From Aliiruegeria haliotis (GTDB taxonomy: Bacteria; Pseudomonadota; Alphaproteobacteria; Rhodobacterales; Rhodobacteraceae), in assembly GCF_003003255.1 (NCBI RefSeq), contig NZ_PVTD01000007.1, positions 165,469-229,468 of the forward strand: 64,000 bases of DNA, in the 5' to 3' direction. Made by a program: the position numbers and the translations under genes. How positions within the stretch are numbered: position 1 is the first letter of the stretch; each line of letters begins with the position of its first letter. Below, in pieces: positions 18,749-27,156 of this stretch. A model generated the notes under the pieces. It worked only from the letters and a program-made list of their open reading frames with translations, was not told the DNA's origin and made no database searches.

Positions 18749-19783
18749 ATGACCACAGGCCCAAGACTGAGCAACGCCAGCCGTGCCCGCATGCAGGCCC
18801 GAGCCCGCTTCCTCGAAGACAACAAGGACAGGCTGGCAATCGACGGCGATGTCCACCCAACGCCCCCCGCGCTTGTCCCAGCCGACATGGCCGCGCGCAT
18901 GGACGCAGACCCGAACTACTTCCATGGCCATCCGCTGCTCTCAGGTACATTCCTCGAGAATCTTGACCTCGCGGGGCTCGATATGGCGCTCTGCTGGCAG
19001 AACCCCTCCACCGTGATCTACACCGACGATCTCGAAACCAATACCGACGCCCTGCGCAACTCCAACGAGGCGATTGCTGCGCTGGCCGACGCCTACCCCG
19101 AGCGCGTCATCCCCGCGGGCTGGACGGATCCGAAGGCGCTCGGCGTGGCCAATGCCATCGCCATCGCCCGCCACTGCGTCGAGACCCTCGCGATGCCCGT
19201 GGTCAAGATGAACCCGGCGCAGAACGCCTACCCGATCGACGACCCGATGGTGCTGGAGACGCTCGACGAAATCGTCGCCATGGGCGCGATCCCCGCCTTC
19301 CACTTCGGCGCCGATACCGAGTTCACCCCGACAGAAGGTCTTGTCAGTGTCGCCGCGCGCCACCCCGATCACCCGGTCATTGCTGTCCACATGGGCGGTG
19401 GTGGGGCGCATTTCGTCGTCGCGGAGGAAACCTACCAGACGGCCCGCGCCGCCGGCCTGGAGAACCCCAATATCTTCTACATCCTCAGCGCCAAGCGCGA
19501 CGTTCACATGGTCAGTGATCTGATCACCTACGCCGCCGCCGGCGATCCCTCCTGCCGCAACATTGCGCTCGGCAGCGATGCGCCCTATGGCGACATGCTG
19601 TTCCAGTTCTCCGGCTTCCGCGCCTTGTTCGATGCCTTCGCCGGGGCCAGCTACCCCGAACAGCGCCTGGCACAGAACCCGGCCCTGTTCGACCCGGCCA
19701 CCGTCCAGGGCTTCATGGGCCGCAACATGGCAGAGCTTGTCGCCAACGCCTACGGGCGCATCGTGGAAAGGGCTGCCGCATGA
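18749..19783 (+). CDS. Amidohydrolase-2 family protein (TIM-barrel metal hydrolase or decarboxylase)
   Basis: 344 residues from the ATG at 18749, which follows a strong AGGAGG. The DGDVHPTPP opening, FHFGAD, AVHMGGGG and LGSDAPYG supply the metal-ligand positions of amidohydrolase-2 enzymes (aminocarboxymuconate-semialdehyde-decarboxylase-like and dicarboxylic-lactone hydrolases). The usual first His-x-His is only partly present (DVH). Its stop overlaps the TRAP small-subunit start (ATGA), so hydrolase and transporter are co-translated. The enzyme probably acts on the imported carboxylate. The exact reaction (hydrolysis or decarboxylation) cannot be decided. Confidence 0.82.
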   Translation: MTTGPRLSNASRARMQARARFLEDNKDRLAIDGDVHPTPPALVPADMAARMDADPNYFHGHPLLSGTFLENLDLAGLDMALCWQNPSTVIYTDDLETNTDALRNSNEAIAALADAYPERVIPAGWTDPKALGVANAIAIARHCVETLAMPVVKMNPAQNAYPIDDPMVLETLDEIVAMGAIPAFHFGADTEFTPTEGLVSVAARHPDHPVIAVHMGGGGAHFVVAEETYQTARAAGLENPNIFYILSAKRDVHMVSDLITYAAAGDPSCRNIALGSDAPYGDMLFQFSGFRALFDAFAGASYPEQRLAQNPALFDPATVQGFMGRNMAELVANAYGRIVERAAA

Positions 19784-20274
19784 CAGCGGTGCTAGAGCGG
19801 ACCTCAAGGGCGCTGATCGCCGTCACTGATGCACTGGTGGCGCTCATCGCAGGCGGATTCACCTGCCTGCTGATCATCGCAGTTATCTCCCGCTACGTCT
19901 TTGATTTCTCTATCGTTACCGGGGTGGAGCTCACCCGCATCGCCTTCGTCTGGAGTTGCTTTCTCGCCGCCGCAAACGCAGTGGCCCGCGCCCGGCACAT
20001 CCGCGTAACAATCCTGCGGGACCTGCTCCCCGAAGGCGGTGTCGCCGCAGTGAACACCTTCGTGCGCCTGATCACGCTGGCCTTCGCCACCGCGATGATC
20101 TGGTACGGCAGCCAGCTCTGCCTGAAGGTCCTGCCCACCTACTTCCCGGCCCTGCAAATCTCACAGGTCTGGCTCTACCTCGCCCTGCCGATCTCCGGCT
20201 GCCTGATCGCCTACCACTCGCTGGCGCAGCTGATCGGCGTGACGGACACGTGGGAAACGGAGAAACCGGCATGA
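19780..20274 (+). CDS. dctQ: TRAP transporter small membrane subunit (DctQ type)
   Basis: 164 residues with four hydrophobic helices (about 20-40, 50-68, 90-110, 130-148), as expected for DctQ. The motif VTGVELTRIAFVWSCFLAAA matches the family's conserved second-helix region. It acts with the large channel subunit as a sodium-coupled carboxylate importer in the inner membrane. ATGA overlaps on both sides couple it to the amidohydrolase and the large subunit. Confidence 0.92.
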   Translation: MTAVLERTSRALIAVTDALVALIAGGFTCLLIIAVISRYVFDFSIVTGVELTRIAFVWSCFLAAANAVARARHIRVTILRDLLPEGGVAAVNTFVRLITLAFATAMIWYGSQLCLKVLPTYFPALQISQVWLYLALPISGCLIAYHSLAQLIGVTDTWETEKPA

Positions 20275-21551
20275 TTCTCGCGATCGCCCTACTGTTTGCC
20301 GTCCTCACGCTGATCAGCACCCCCATCGCCATCGGCATCGGCATCTCGGTCGCAATCGGCCTTGCCGCCTTCAGCCCGTTTCCGGCGATCATCCTGTTCC
20401 AGAAGATGGTAACGGGGATCGACAGCTTTGTGCTCGTCGCCATCCCGCTGTTCATCCTGATGGGCAACCTGATGAACTCCGGCGGCATCACGGACCGGAT
20501 CTTTGCTTTCATGCGGTCGATGCTCGGCCACAAACGTGCCGGGCTCGCGCAGGCCAATGTCGGCGCCTCGCTGATCTTCTCCGGCATGTCCGGCTCCGCC
20601 GTTGCCGATGCCGCCGGGCTCGGCGCGGTAGAGATCAAGGCGATGAAAGACCAGGGCTATGATGCCGGCTTCTCCGCCGCCGTGACCACAGCCTCCTCCG
20701 CCATCGGCCCGATCATCCCGCCCTCGATCCCCTTCGTGCTCTACGGCGCGATTGCCGAGGTCTCCGTTGGCCAACTCTTCATGGCAGGCATTATACCCGG
20801 CCTGCTGCTCGCCCTGTCCATCTCCCTCATGATTGCATTCATGGGCCGGGGCGAGCGTTTTCCCCGTGATGCCCGCGTGCCGTGGTCGGTGCGCTGGCAT
20901 CATTTCCGCCGCGCCGCGCTGTCAATGGCCACGCCGGCCGTGGTACTCGTCGGCATCATCGGCGGCGTGTTCACGCCCACCGAGGCCGGCGCCATCGGGG
21001 CCGCCTACGCGCTTATCCTCAGCCTGCTCGTCTATCGAACCGTGCGGGTGCGGGACCTGCCCCGCATCCTCGTGGAAACGATGACAACCGCCGCCATCGT
21101 CACGTTTATCATCTCGACGGTTTCGGGCTTCTCCTGGGTGCTCGCCGTGAGCAAGGCCGGCGACGCTTTCGTGGACGGCATCACCTCGCTCACCTCGAAC
21201 CCGGTGATGATCCTGCTGCTGATCAACGTCGGCCTGCTGGTGATCGGCGCGCTGATCGAGGCTGGTGCGGTGCTCATCCTGATGACGCCGATCCTGCTGC
21301 CCCTGGCTGTCACCATCGGCGTTGACCCGGTCCACTTCGGCGCGATCATGGTGCTGAACCTGATGATCGGCGTCGCCACCCCGCCCGTGGGAATGAGCCT
21401 CTTCGTTGCCTCCCACGTGGCCGACATCCCCATTGAGCGGCTGATGCGCGCCGTTCTCCCCTTTCTGGTCCCGCTGTTCGCCGCGCTCGCCATCGTCACC
21501 TATTCGCCCGGTCTGGTCATGTGGCTGCCGCGGCTCGTCTTTGCAAACTGA
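20271..21551 (+). CDS. dctM: TRAP transporter large membrane subunit (DctM type)
   Basis: 426 residues and about twelve predicted membrane helices, the channel-forming subunit of a TRAP importer. LFILMGNLMNSGGITDRIF, FSGMSGSAVADAAGLG, GPIIPPSIPFVLYG and FTPTEAGAIGAAYA are diagnostic DctM motifs. The ATG at 20271 overlaps the DctQ stop. The frame is open further upstream, but that part lies in the DctQ gene and is not used. Together with DctP downstream the set is complete. Confidence 0.95.
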   Translation: MILAIALLFAVLTLISTPIAIGIGISVAIGLAAFSPFPAIILFQKMVTGIDSFVLVAIPLFILMGNLMNSGGITDRIFAFMRSMLGHKRAGLAQANVGASLIFSGMSGSAVADAAGLGAVEIKAMKDQGYDAGFSAAVTTASSAIGPIIPPSIPFVLYGAIAEVSVGQLFMAGIIPGLLLALSISLMIAFMGRGERFPRDARVPWSVRWHHFRRAALSMATPAVVLVGIIGGVFTPTEAGAIGAAYALILSLLVYRTVRVRDLPRILVETMTTAAIVTFIISTVSGFSWVLAVSKAGDAFVDGITSLTSNPVMILLLINVGLLVIGALIEAGAVLILMTPILLPLAVTIGVDPVHFGAIMVLNLMIGVATPPVGMSLFVASHVADIPIERLMRAVLPFLVPLFAALAIVTYSPGLVMWLPRLVFAN

Positions 21552-21589
21552 ATGCCCCGGAGGAGTGGGGCGCACCTGAGGAGGATCCT

Positions 21590-22561
21590 ATGAAACAAGT
21601 AACCTGCCGGCTTTTGGCCAGCGTCGCCACGGCTGCCGTTCTTTCCAGCCCCGCCCTTGCCGTAGATCTCAAGATCGGGCACGGCCACACCGAGAGCCAC
21701 AGCTTCCACCTCGCCATGGAAAAGATGGCCGAACTGCTGGAAGAGAAAGCCCCCGGCGCGTTCGACGTCGAGATCTTCGCCAACGCCCAGCTTGGCTCCG
21801 AACGCGAGATGCAGGAGCAGCTCACGCTCGGCACCCTTGAGCTGACCGTGACAGGCGTGCTCGGCGTCTACGAGCCGAAACTCGCGCTTCTGGAACTGCC
21901 CTTCCTTTTCCGCGACCGCGATCACGTCCGCGCCGCGCAGGACAGCGAGGCCGTCGCCTCCCTCGTCGCCACCCTGCCGCCGAAGGGCCTGCGCCTGATC
22001 GGTTTCGTCGAAAACGGCTTCCGCAACATCACCAACAATGCCACCGCCGTGACCGCGCCGTCGGATGTCGACGGGCTGAAGATCCGCACCCCGGAAAACC
22101 AGGCCCAAATCGAGACCTTCAAGGCGCTTGGCGCTCAGCCCACGCCGATGCCCTTCTCCGAGCTCTACGCAGCGCTGCGCCAAGGCGTCGTTGATGGCCA
22201 AGAAAACCCCCTGCAGAACATCTATGACGGCAAGCTTTTCGAAGTGCAGAAGCACCTCGCGATGACCGGCCACATCTACAACTCGGCCTATATCGTCGTC
22301 TCTGAATCCTTCTACCAGGGCCTATCGGATGATGACCGCGCCGCGCTGGACGCCGCCGCCGTCGAAGCCGGCAACTGGCAGATGCAGATGCTGGCGGACA
22401 AGGACAGCGAGCTTCTGGGCAAACTGAAAGAGGCCGGTATGGAAGTGACAGAGCCCGAAAAGGCCGCCTTCCTCGACGCCACCGCCCCAGCCTACGACGT
22501 GTTCTACAGCCAGTATGGCGAGGACGCCAAGGCCTTCGTCGAAGCCGTCAAGGGAATGTAA
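21590..22561 (+). CDS. dctP: TRAP transporter substrate-binding protein (DctP type)
   Basis: 323 residues with a signal peptide (about 1-24, cleaving near ALA-VDL), so periplasmic. LGSEREMQEQLTLGTLELTV, LPFLFRDRDH, KIRTPENQAQIETFKALGA and DGQENPLQNIY are the standard DctP-family segments. The Arg in KIRTPEN is the conserved carboxylate-binding residue, so the substrate is an organic acid. A strong GAGGAGG precedes the ATG at 21590. It lies 38 bp after the large subunit, which probably permits higher expression of the binding protein. Confidence 0.94.
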   Translation: MKQVTCRLLASVATAAVLSSPALAVDLKIGHGHTESHSFHLAMEKMAELLEEKAPGAFDVEIFANAQLGSEREMQEQLTLGTLELTVTGVLGVYEPKLALLELPFLFRDRDHVRAAQDSEAVASLVATLPPKGLRLIGFVENGFRNITNNATAVTAPSDVDGLKIRTPENQAQIETFKALGAQPTPMPFSELYAALRQGVVDGQENPLQNIYDGKLFEVQKHLAMTGHIYNSAYIVVSESFYQGLSDDDRAALDAAAVEAGNWQMQMLADKDSELLGKLKEAGMEVTEPEKAAFLDATAPAYDVFYSQYGEDAKAFVEAVKGM

Positions 22562-22616
22562 ACCCGCCCCCGGAGGTGCCCCAAACCGGGCGCCTCCCCC
22601 GGCGCCGGAGGATCAT

Positions 22617-23237
22617 ATGCCAAGCCTGCACACGTGGATCGTCTTTGTCCCCGCAGCGCTCGCGCTCGCCGTCTACCCCGGCCCGAACAACCTGCTGTCG
22701 CTCGCCACGGCCGCGCAGCAGGGCTTCCGGAAAACCGTCCTTGCCGGCGCCGGCCGGCTCGCCGCCTTCGCGCTGCTGATCGCAGCCTGCGGTATCGGCA
22801 TGGGAGCACTGCTGGCCGCCTCCGAAACGTATTTCACAGTCCTGAAATGGATCGGCGGGCTCTACCTGGTCTTCCTTGGCCTGCGCATGGCGCACTCTGC
22901 ATCGGGGAGCAGCGCCACGCCCGAGGCACCTTTCCTGCCGTGGTGGCAGCTCGCCCGGCAGGACTTCCTTGTCGCCCTCACCAACCCCAAGGCAATCCTC
23001 GTCTTCACCGCCTTCTTCCCGCAGTTCCTCGCCCCCACCGAGTCGATCCCACTGCAATTCGCCGTGCTCGGCGCGGCCTTCCTCGGGCTGCAACTCGTCG
23101 CCATCAGCACCTACGCTGCCGCCGGCGCACGGCTCGGCCGGTTCGTCTCTTCCGGCCCCGGCCGCACCTGGCTCAACCGCGCTACCGGGGTAACGCTGGT
23201 CTCCGCCGGGCTGATCCTCTCTACTGCCCACCGCTGA
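22617..23237 (+). CDS. LysE-family amino-acid or metabolite exporter
   Basis: 206 residues, about six membrane helices, LysE/RhtB superfamily. YPGPNNLLSLATAAQQGFRK near the N-terminus is the GPN motif of the family, and NPKAILVFTAFFPQF is the conserved middle segment. The ATG at 22617 has a GGAGG ribosome-binding site. It is the last gene of the amidohydrolase-TRAP operon and may export an amino compound or excess product. The substrate cannot be inferred. Confidence 0.88.
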   Translation: MPSLHTWIVFVPAALALAVYPGPNNLLSLATAAQQGFRKTVLAGAGRLAAFALLIAACGIGMGALLAASETYFTVLKWIGGLYLVFLGLRMAHSASGSSATPEAPFLPWWQLARQDFLVALTNPKAILVFTAFFPQFLAPTESIPLQFAVLGAAFLGLQLVAISTYAAAGARLGRFVSSGPGRTWLNRATGVTLVSAGLILSTAHR

Positions 23238-23353
23238 GCATGTGCTTCATCCCAACCCGTCGAAACCCCGCACTTCTGCAGGCTTGAGAAATCCCGGTTG
23301 AAGAGGTCGGGTACAATTGTCGCAGCGCTCCGATCTTCCGCTCGGCATCCGGA

Positions 23354-23805
23354 TACGCGCCTCACATCCGGCGACTGATGGTCACCCGCAAATCCGCGTT
23401 GCTTGCCGGGATCGATCCCGCGCAGGTCCACGAATGGTATCTCGCCGTTCATGCCGACGCATTTGAATGGACCGAAGCCCCCAACACGCTTGCAGTGAAC
23501 CGGTTTGCCAATGGCGGTCTTTTCGCTCTCAAGCCGTACATTTCTTCTGGTACGACATCGATCGGATGTCGGATTGCTGCGGGTCCTGCAGCCACTCGGT
23601 CGACAACAAGTTCGGGAACGAAGCCTGCCCGTTCAGCCTGCGCTACTGGCATTTCCTGGACCGTCATCGTGCCTGTATCGCGCCAAACCCCAGAAAGGGG
23701 AACATGTACCAAACCTGGGATCGTATGGGCTCGGCACGGCGCGCCGGGGTGCTGCGCGGTGCCAACCTTTTCCGTGAGCGACGGCCGGCCGGTGAGGCGG
23801 TGTGA
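23354..23805 (+). pseudogene. C-terminal remnant of an FeS-type bacterial photolyase/cryptochrome (CryB/PhrB-like)
   Basis: The first frame reads YAPHIRRLMVTRKSALLAGI, VHEWYLAVHADAFEWTEAPN and RFANGG. A shift near 23530 leads to a frame with DRMSDCCGSC, GNEACPFSLRYWHFLDRH and YQTWDRM, ending at 23805. These are the C-terminal FAD- and [4Fe-4S]-binding segments of FeS-BCP photolyases, and the cluster-ligand Cys residues are still visible. About 350 N-terminal residues are missing. It neighbours other photobiology genes, so it is probably a decayed member of that group and not a random import. Confidence 0.78.
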
Positions 23806-23930
23806 CACCCCGCTTCCCGAAATCCGTCGCACGACCTGGACGGCATGTCCCCGACAATTGACAGCCGGCTCTCCGAGGCGTCTTCCTGATGAGTCCAAGG
23901 CACCGATGAATGCCAATTCAGACTGGGGTA

Positions 23931-25169
23931 TCATTGCACTCTCGCAGCAGCGAAGATCTCGGGGATCCGTTTCTTGACCTTGAAGAACCCCGCCGTGGCA
24001 TGTGGCCAGATCGCGCGGTCCCAGTCGCGTTGAATCTCGCAAAGGGCAATGCCGTTCGCCGAGAGCCGAGCCAGTTGTGGACAGAGCCAATCACGCAATG
24101 GCCCCTGCACGATATACGGAGTTACAATCTGAACAGCCCCCGCACGGTGCACCCAATCGACGAGATCCGTCTGGGGCGTCGCATGAAGCTCTGTGGCCGT
24201 ATGTCCGAGTCGGGCGGCGGTATCGTCAAGTGCAGCACGTTCGAACGCAATGACGGATTGCGCCACGGGACGACTGGACCGCAGCGAGCTTCCCGCCAGA
24301 GTGGCACGGCATCGAATATCCAGATGCGAGAGATCGTACTCCTCCACGCGGCAATCGTCCTCGGTAACGAGCAGAGCAGTTGGCGCACCGGTCTGTGGTG
24401 AATTGATCTCACGCAACGGCGACAGGGGCGGCGGACCGTGCGGCTCTTCGCCATCCAACGGTTGCACATCGGACGCCAGTTCCGAAGGTTTTGGCCGAAA
24501 CCGACCCAGGCTGAATTTCTCGATGTTCCAGGCATTCGCCTCGTAAGCACGGCCGCGCGTATGCAGCCCCGCGACCCACCTCCAACCGAGTGTGTTCGAG
24601 GCGGGATCCCCGTCCAGCAAATGCCGAAGAAAAAAATCCGCCCCGACCCGCCAGGGGAGTTTCAGCGTGAAGATCCAGATCGACGCGAACCACATGCGGG
24701 CATGGTTGTGAAGGTATCCGGTTTCGACCAGTTCTCGCGCCCAGAAGTCGAAGCATTCCAGACCGGACTTGCCGGTCTCAGCTGCCGCTACAGCATCGCG
24801 CAGACCTGCGTCGCCTTGCATCTGCGACAAGTCACGAGCCAGTCTCGAACGGTAGTCCGCCCAGACAGACGGATGTCGCTCGAGCCAGCCCTTGAAGTAC
24901 CCGCGCCAGATCACCTCCTGGATGAACTTCTCAGCCTGATTGGCCCCATGAGCTTCGATTGCTGCAGTGACCAGTTCCTTCTCAGTCACCAGACGCTTGC
25001 GGACGTAGGGCGACAACCGGCTGACGGCGTGGTGCTTGCCCGGCCCGGCATCGACGTTTCGGCCCTCTTCATAGTGCCTCCCCATTCGAGGACGAAACTC
25101 ATCGAGCAGGTGAAGTCCGGATAGGCGGGTGCCCGGCAAGACGGCAAAGGGTTCTCTTTGAATCGGCAT
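23931..25169 (-). CDS. Cryptochrome/photolyase-like FAD-binding protein with N-terminal FAD domain
   Basis: About 412 residues from the ATG at 25169; a TTG at 25205 is an alternative. Residues ~15-250 match the helical FAD-binding domain of photolyases: SPYVRKRLVTEKELV, EVIWRGYFKGWLERHP, ELVETGYLHNHARMWFASIW and LDGDPASNTLGWRWVAGLHT. The usual N-terminal antenna domain is missing. Instead the C-terminal ~150 residues form a possible alpha/beta domain (TALLVTEDDCRVEEYDLS, VQIVTPYIVQGPL, WDRAIWPHATAGFFKVKKRI). So the order is reversed relative to classical photolyases. A blue-light DNA-repair or signalling role is likely given the LOV and photolyase neighbours, but catalytic activity is uncertain. 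Confidence 0.8.
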   Translation of the reverse strand: MPIQREPFAVLPGTRLSGLHLLDEFRPRMGRHYEEGRNVDAGPGKHHAVSRLSPYVRKRLVTEKELVTAAIEAHGANQAEKFIQEVIWRGYFKGWLERHPSVWADYRSRLARDLSQMQGDAGLRDAVAAAETGKSGLECFDFWARELVETGYLHNHARMWFASIWIFTLKLPWRVGADFFLRHLLDGDPASNTLGWRWVAGLHTRGRAYEANAWNIEKFSLGRFRPKPSELASDVQPLDGEEPHGPPPLSPLREINSPQTGAPTALLVTEDDCRVEEYDLSHLDIRCRATLAGSSLRSSRPVAQSVIAFERAALDDTAARLGHTATELHATPQTDLVDWVHRAGAVQIVTPYIVQGPLRDWLCPQLARLSANGIALCEIQRDWDRAIWPHATAGFFKVKKRIPEIFAAARVQ

Positions 25170-25300
25170 ATCGAACGAGATGGTTCTGTCGGGCGCTGTG
25201 TCCAACTCTGACTTCGGTGCGAATAGACCAATCGTTTCGGGACGTCCGGCAGGATTGAACTATCTAGGCTGGAGACTGGAACAAGACGGGCCGAAGCGTC

Positions 25301-25717
25301 ATGGAAACATCCGACATCAATAGCTGTACGCAAGCGACAATTGGGTCGGTCGGCGACGAACTGACCGTGTATTTCGACGGGTCGTGTCCCCTATGCGCGG
25401 CCGAAATCGGTTTTTACGCATCGCGCGACGGTGGCAACGCGTTGCGGCTAGTCGACGTTTCCCGGCCGGCGACCGAAACCGGCCCGGGTCTCCATCGGGA
25501 TGACGCCATGCGCAGGTTTCATGTGCGCCGTCCGGACGGATCTCTGATGTCCGGTGCGGCCGCCTTTGCTGCAATCTGGCAGGTGCTACCCAGCTGGCGC
25601 TTCGCCGGACGTCTAGCTCGGATCTGGCCAGTCTCTTTTTTTCTCGAAACCATGTATCGGCTGTTCCTACCGCTACGTCCTGTCTTGTCCCGCCTCGCGC
25701 GGCGGAAGATGCCGTGA
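25301..25717 (+). CDS. DCC-family thiol-disulfide oxidoreductase-like protein (DUF393)
   Basis: 138 residues. VYFDGSCPLCAAEIGFYASR contains the DxxCxxC signature that gives the DCC family its name, and GAAAFAAIWQVLP is the conserved middle segment. The fold is predicted to be thioredoxin-like and the protein cytosolic. Redox function is inferred from the CxxC pair. It is divergent from the photolyase-like gene and overlaps the next gene by four bases, so it starts a three-gene operon. DUF393 genes frequently sit near photolyase/cryptochrome genes, which matches this context. Confidence 0.85.
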   Translation: METSDINSCTQATIGSVGDELTVYFDGSCPLCAAEIGFYASRDGGNALRLVDVSRPATETGPGLHRDDAMRRFHVRRPDGSLMSGAAAFAAIWQVLPSWRFAGRLARIWPVSFFLETMYRLFLPLRPVLSRLARRKMP

Positions 25718-26103
25718 CGTTGCTCGCCCTGCTCTCAACCGCGCTGCTCTTCGGTGGCATGGCACTCTACGCTTTCGGCTTCGCCACCTTCCTTTTCTCA
25801 AACCTGCCTGCCGGGCAGGCAGGACGGCTGTTGCGTCGCGCCTTTCCACAGTTCTACCTGTTCGTTCTGGTCTTTTCGTCCATCTCTGCGTTGCTGCTGC
25901 TGTCTTCGGACCCTATCGGCGCACTACTGCTGGGCTGCGTCGCGGCGACAGTAGTCCCCGCGCGACAGGTTTTGATTCCGGCGATCAACGAGGCCACTGA
26001 CACCGGCCAGAAACGCCGATTCCAGTTCCTTCACGCACTGTCCGTTGCCGTCACTCTGGCACACATCGGTATGGCGGCGGCGGTGCTTTCCCGTTTCACA
26101 TGA
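25714..26103 (+). CDS. Four-helix membrane protein (DUF4149/TMEM205-like)
   Basis: 129 residues with four hydrophobic helices (about 5-28, 45-65, 68-88, 105-125). The GTG start at 25714 overlaps the preceding stop (GTGA), implying translational coupling. The pattern FATFLFSNLPAGQAGRLLRR, with an FPQFY segment after it, resembles TMEM205-like/DUF4149 proteins. No catalytic residues are evident. The operon link to DCC and DUF427 proteins suggests a stress or light-response role, but that is inference only. Confidence 0.65.
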   Translation: MTLLALLSTALLFGGMALYAFGFATFLFSNLPAGQAGRLLRRAFPQFYLFVLVFSSISALLLLSSDPIGALLLGCVAATVVPARQVLIPAINEATDTGQKRRFQFLHALSVAVTLAHIGMAAAVLSRFT

Positions 26104-26582
26104 GAACCGCGATGACGCTTCCACCCGAGAACGTTCAGGACTACCCGAGACCACCAAGGCTTGAACTTGTGCCATATCGCATCGAGATCGCCTGCGGCGG
26201 TGAGACGATTGCCGACACGACAAGGGCTTTCAGGGTACTGGAAACGCATCACGCGCCGACCTATTACCTGCCGCCCGACGACATCCGTGCCAAGCTCTCC
26301 GGCGTGCCCGGGAGAAGCTATTGCGAGTGGAAGGGCGCCGCGCGCTATTTCAACGTGCTCACGAACGGGTTTTCCGCAAGGCGCGCCGCTTGGTGCTACC
26401 CAAACCCATCCGCAGCTTTCGCCCCGCTCGCAGGATACGTCGCATTCTATGCCAACTTGATGGAGACCTGTCGCGTCGGCGGTGCCCGGGCCACACCACA
26501 ACCCGGCGGATTCTATGGCGGTTGGGTTACGCCGAACCTTTCGGGAACGGTCAAGGGGGCCCCTGGCACAGAAAACTGGTGA
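26100..26582 (+). CDS. DUF427 family protein
   Basis: 160 residues. The repeated segment types RIEIACGGETIADTTRAFRV, THHAPTYYLPPDDI and CEWKGAARYFNV are hallmarks of the DUF427 fold, and this protein appears to carry one full domain plus an extension (YPNPSAAFAPLAGYVAFYA). DUF427 proteins are small cytosolic beta-rich proteins of unknown function. The start overlaps the previous gene's stop (ATGA). It completes the three-gene operon next to the photolyase-like gene. Confidence 0.82.
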   Translation: MRTAMTLPPENVQDYPRPPRLELVPYRIEIACGGETIADTTRAFRVLETHHAPTYYLPPDDIRAKLSGVPGRSYCEWKGAARYFNVLTNGFSARRAAWCYPNPSAAFAPLAGYVAFYANLMETCRVGGARATPQPGGFYGGWVTPNLSGTVKGAPGTENW

Positions 26583-26693
26583 CATGTGAAGCAGGTCCGA
26601 CATGTTACACCGGAACGAGCCGAGTGTTGCTCAACAATGCCAGGGCGGTAGGATGGCGGCAAACGCCTATCGACCTCTCTACAGGAGCTTGCC

Positions 26694-27071
26694 GTGTCCG
26701 ACCCCGTACCCAGCGAAAACGATCTGATTGCCATGCTCGAGTCCGACGAGCGGTCGATGAGCGTCGTGATCACCAATCCGGCGCTGCCCGACAACCCGAT
26801 GATCTATATCAGCGAAGAGTTCGAGGAGCAGACGGGTTATGCCCCCGAAGACGTTCTGGGACAGAATTGCCGGTTCCTCCAGGGACCGGACACAGATCCG
26901 AATGCAGTCGAGGCAATTCGCGCCGCACTGAAAGCGCGAACGACCTTCACGATCGACATCCTCAACTATCGCAAATCGGGTGAAGCCTTCATGAACAGGC
27001 TCAGGATCCGCCCGCTCTTCGACGAGGATGGCAAACTGACCTACTATGTCGGGGCGCAGAACCCAGTTTAA
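26694..27071 (+). CDS. Short LOV-domain blue-light photoreceptor
   Basis: 125 residues and essentially a single LOV (PAS) domain with short flanks. GQNCRFLQG carries the photoactive Cys59 that forms the flavin adduct, with the conserved Asn and Arg beside it. TGYAPEDVLG, FTIDILNYRKSGEAF and YYVGAQNPV complete the FMN pocket, including the C-terminal Gln strand. No effector domain is present, so it belongs with short LOV proteins such as those of Dinoroseobacter and Pseudomonas. The GTG at 26694 follows AGGAG. It sits 111 bp after the DUF427 gene and may have its own promoter. Confidence 0.93.
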   Translation: MSDPVPSENDLIAMLESDERSMSVVITNPALPDNPMIYISEEFEEQTGYAPEDVLGQNCRFLQGPDTDPNAVEAIRAALKARTTFTIDILNYRKSGEAFMNRLRIRPLFDEDGKLTYYVGAQNPV

Positions 27072-27156
27072 TCGATCTGGTGCCAGCACTCGGCCGGGCC
27101 GAACTCTCGCAACCTGCAACTCGACATCAATGGGTGGAGGAGCATATCGGACATCC

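Noticed and set aside
19956..20270. Extension of the DctM frame into the DctQ gene
   Set aside because: DctQ is well supported in another frame, and the ATGA overlap at 20271 is the natural start.
24438..25124. Plus-strand frame of 228 residues inside the photolyase-like gene
   Set aside because: Antisense to a gene with strong photolyase motifs and without own signals.
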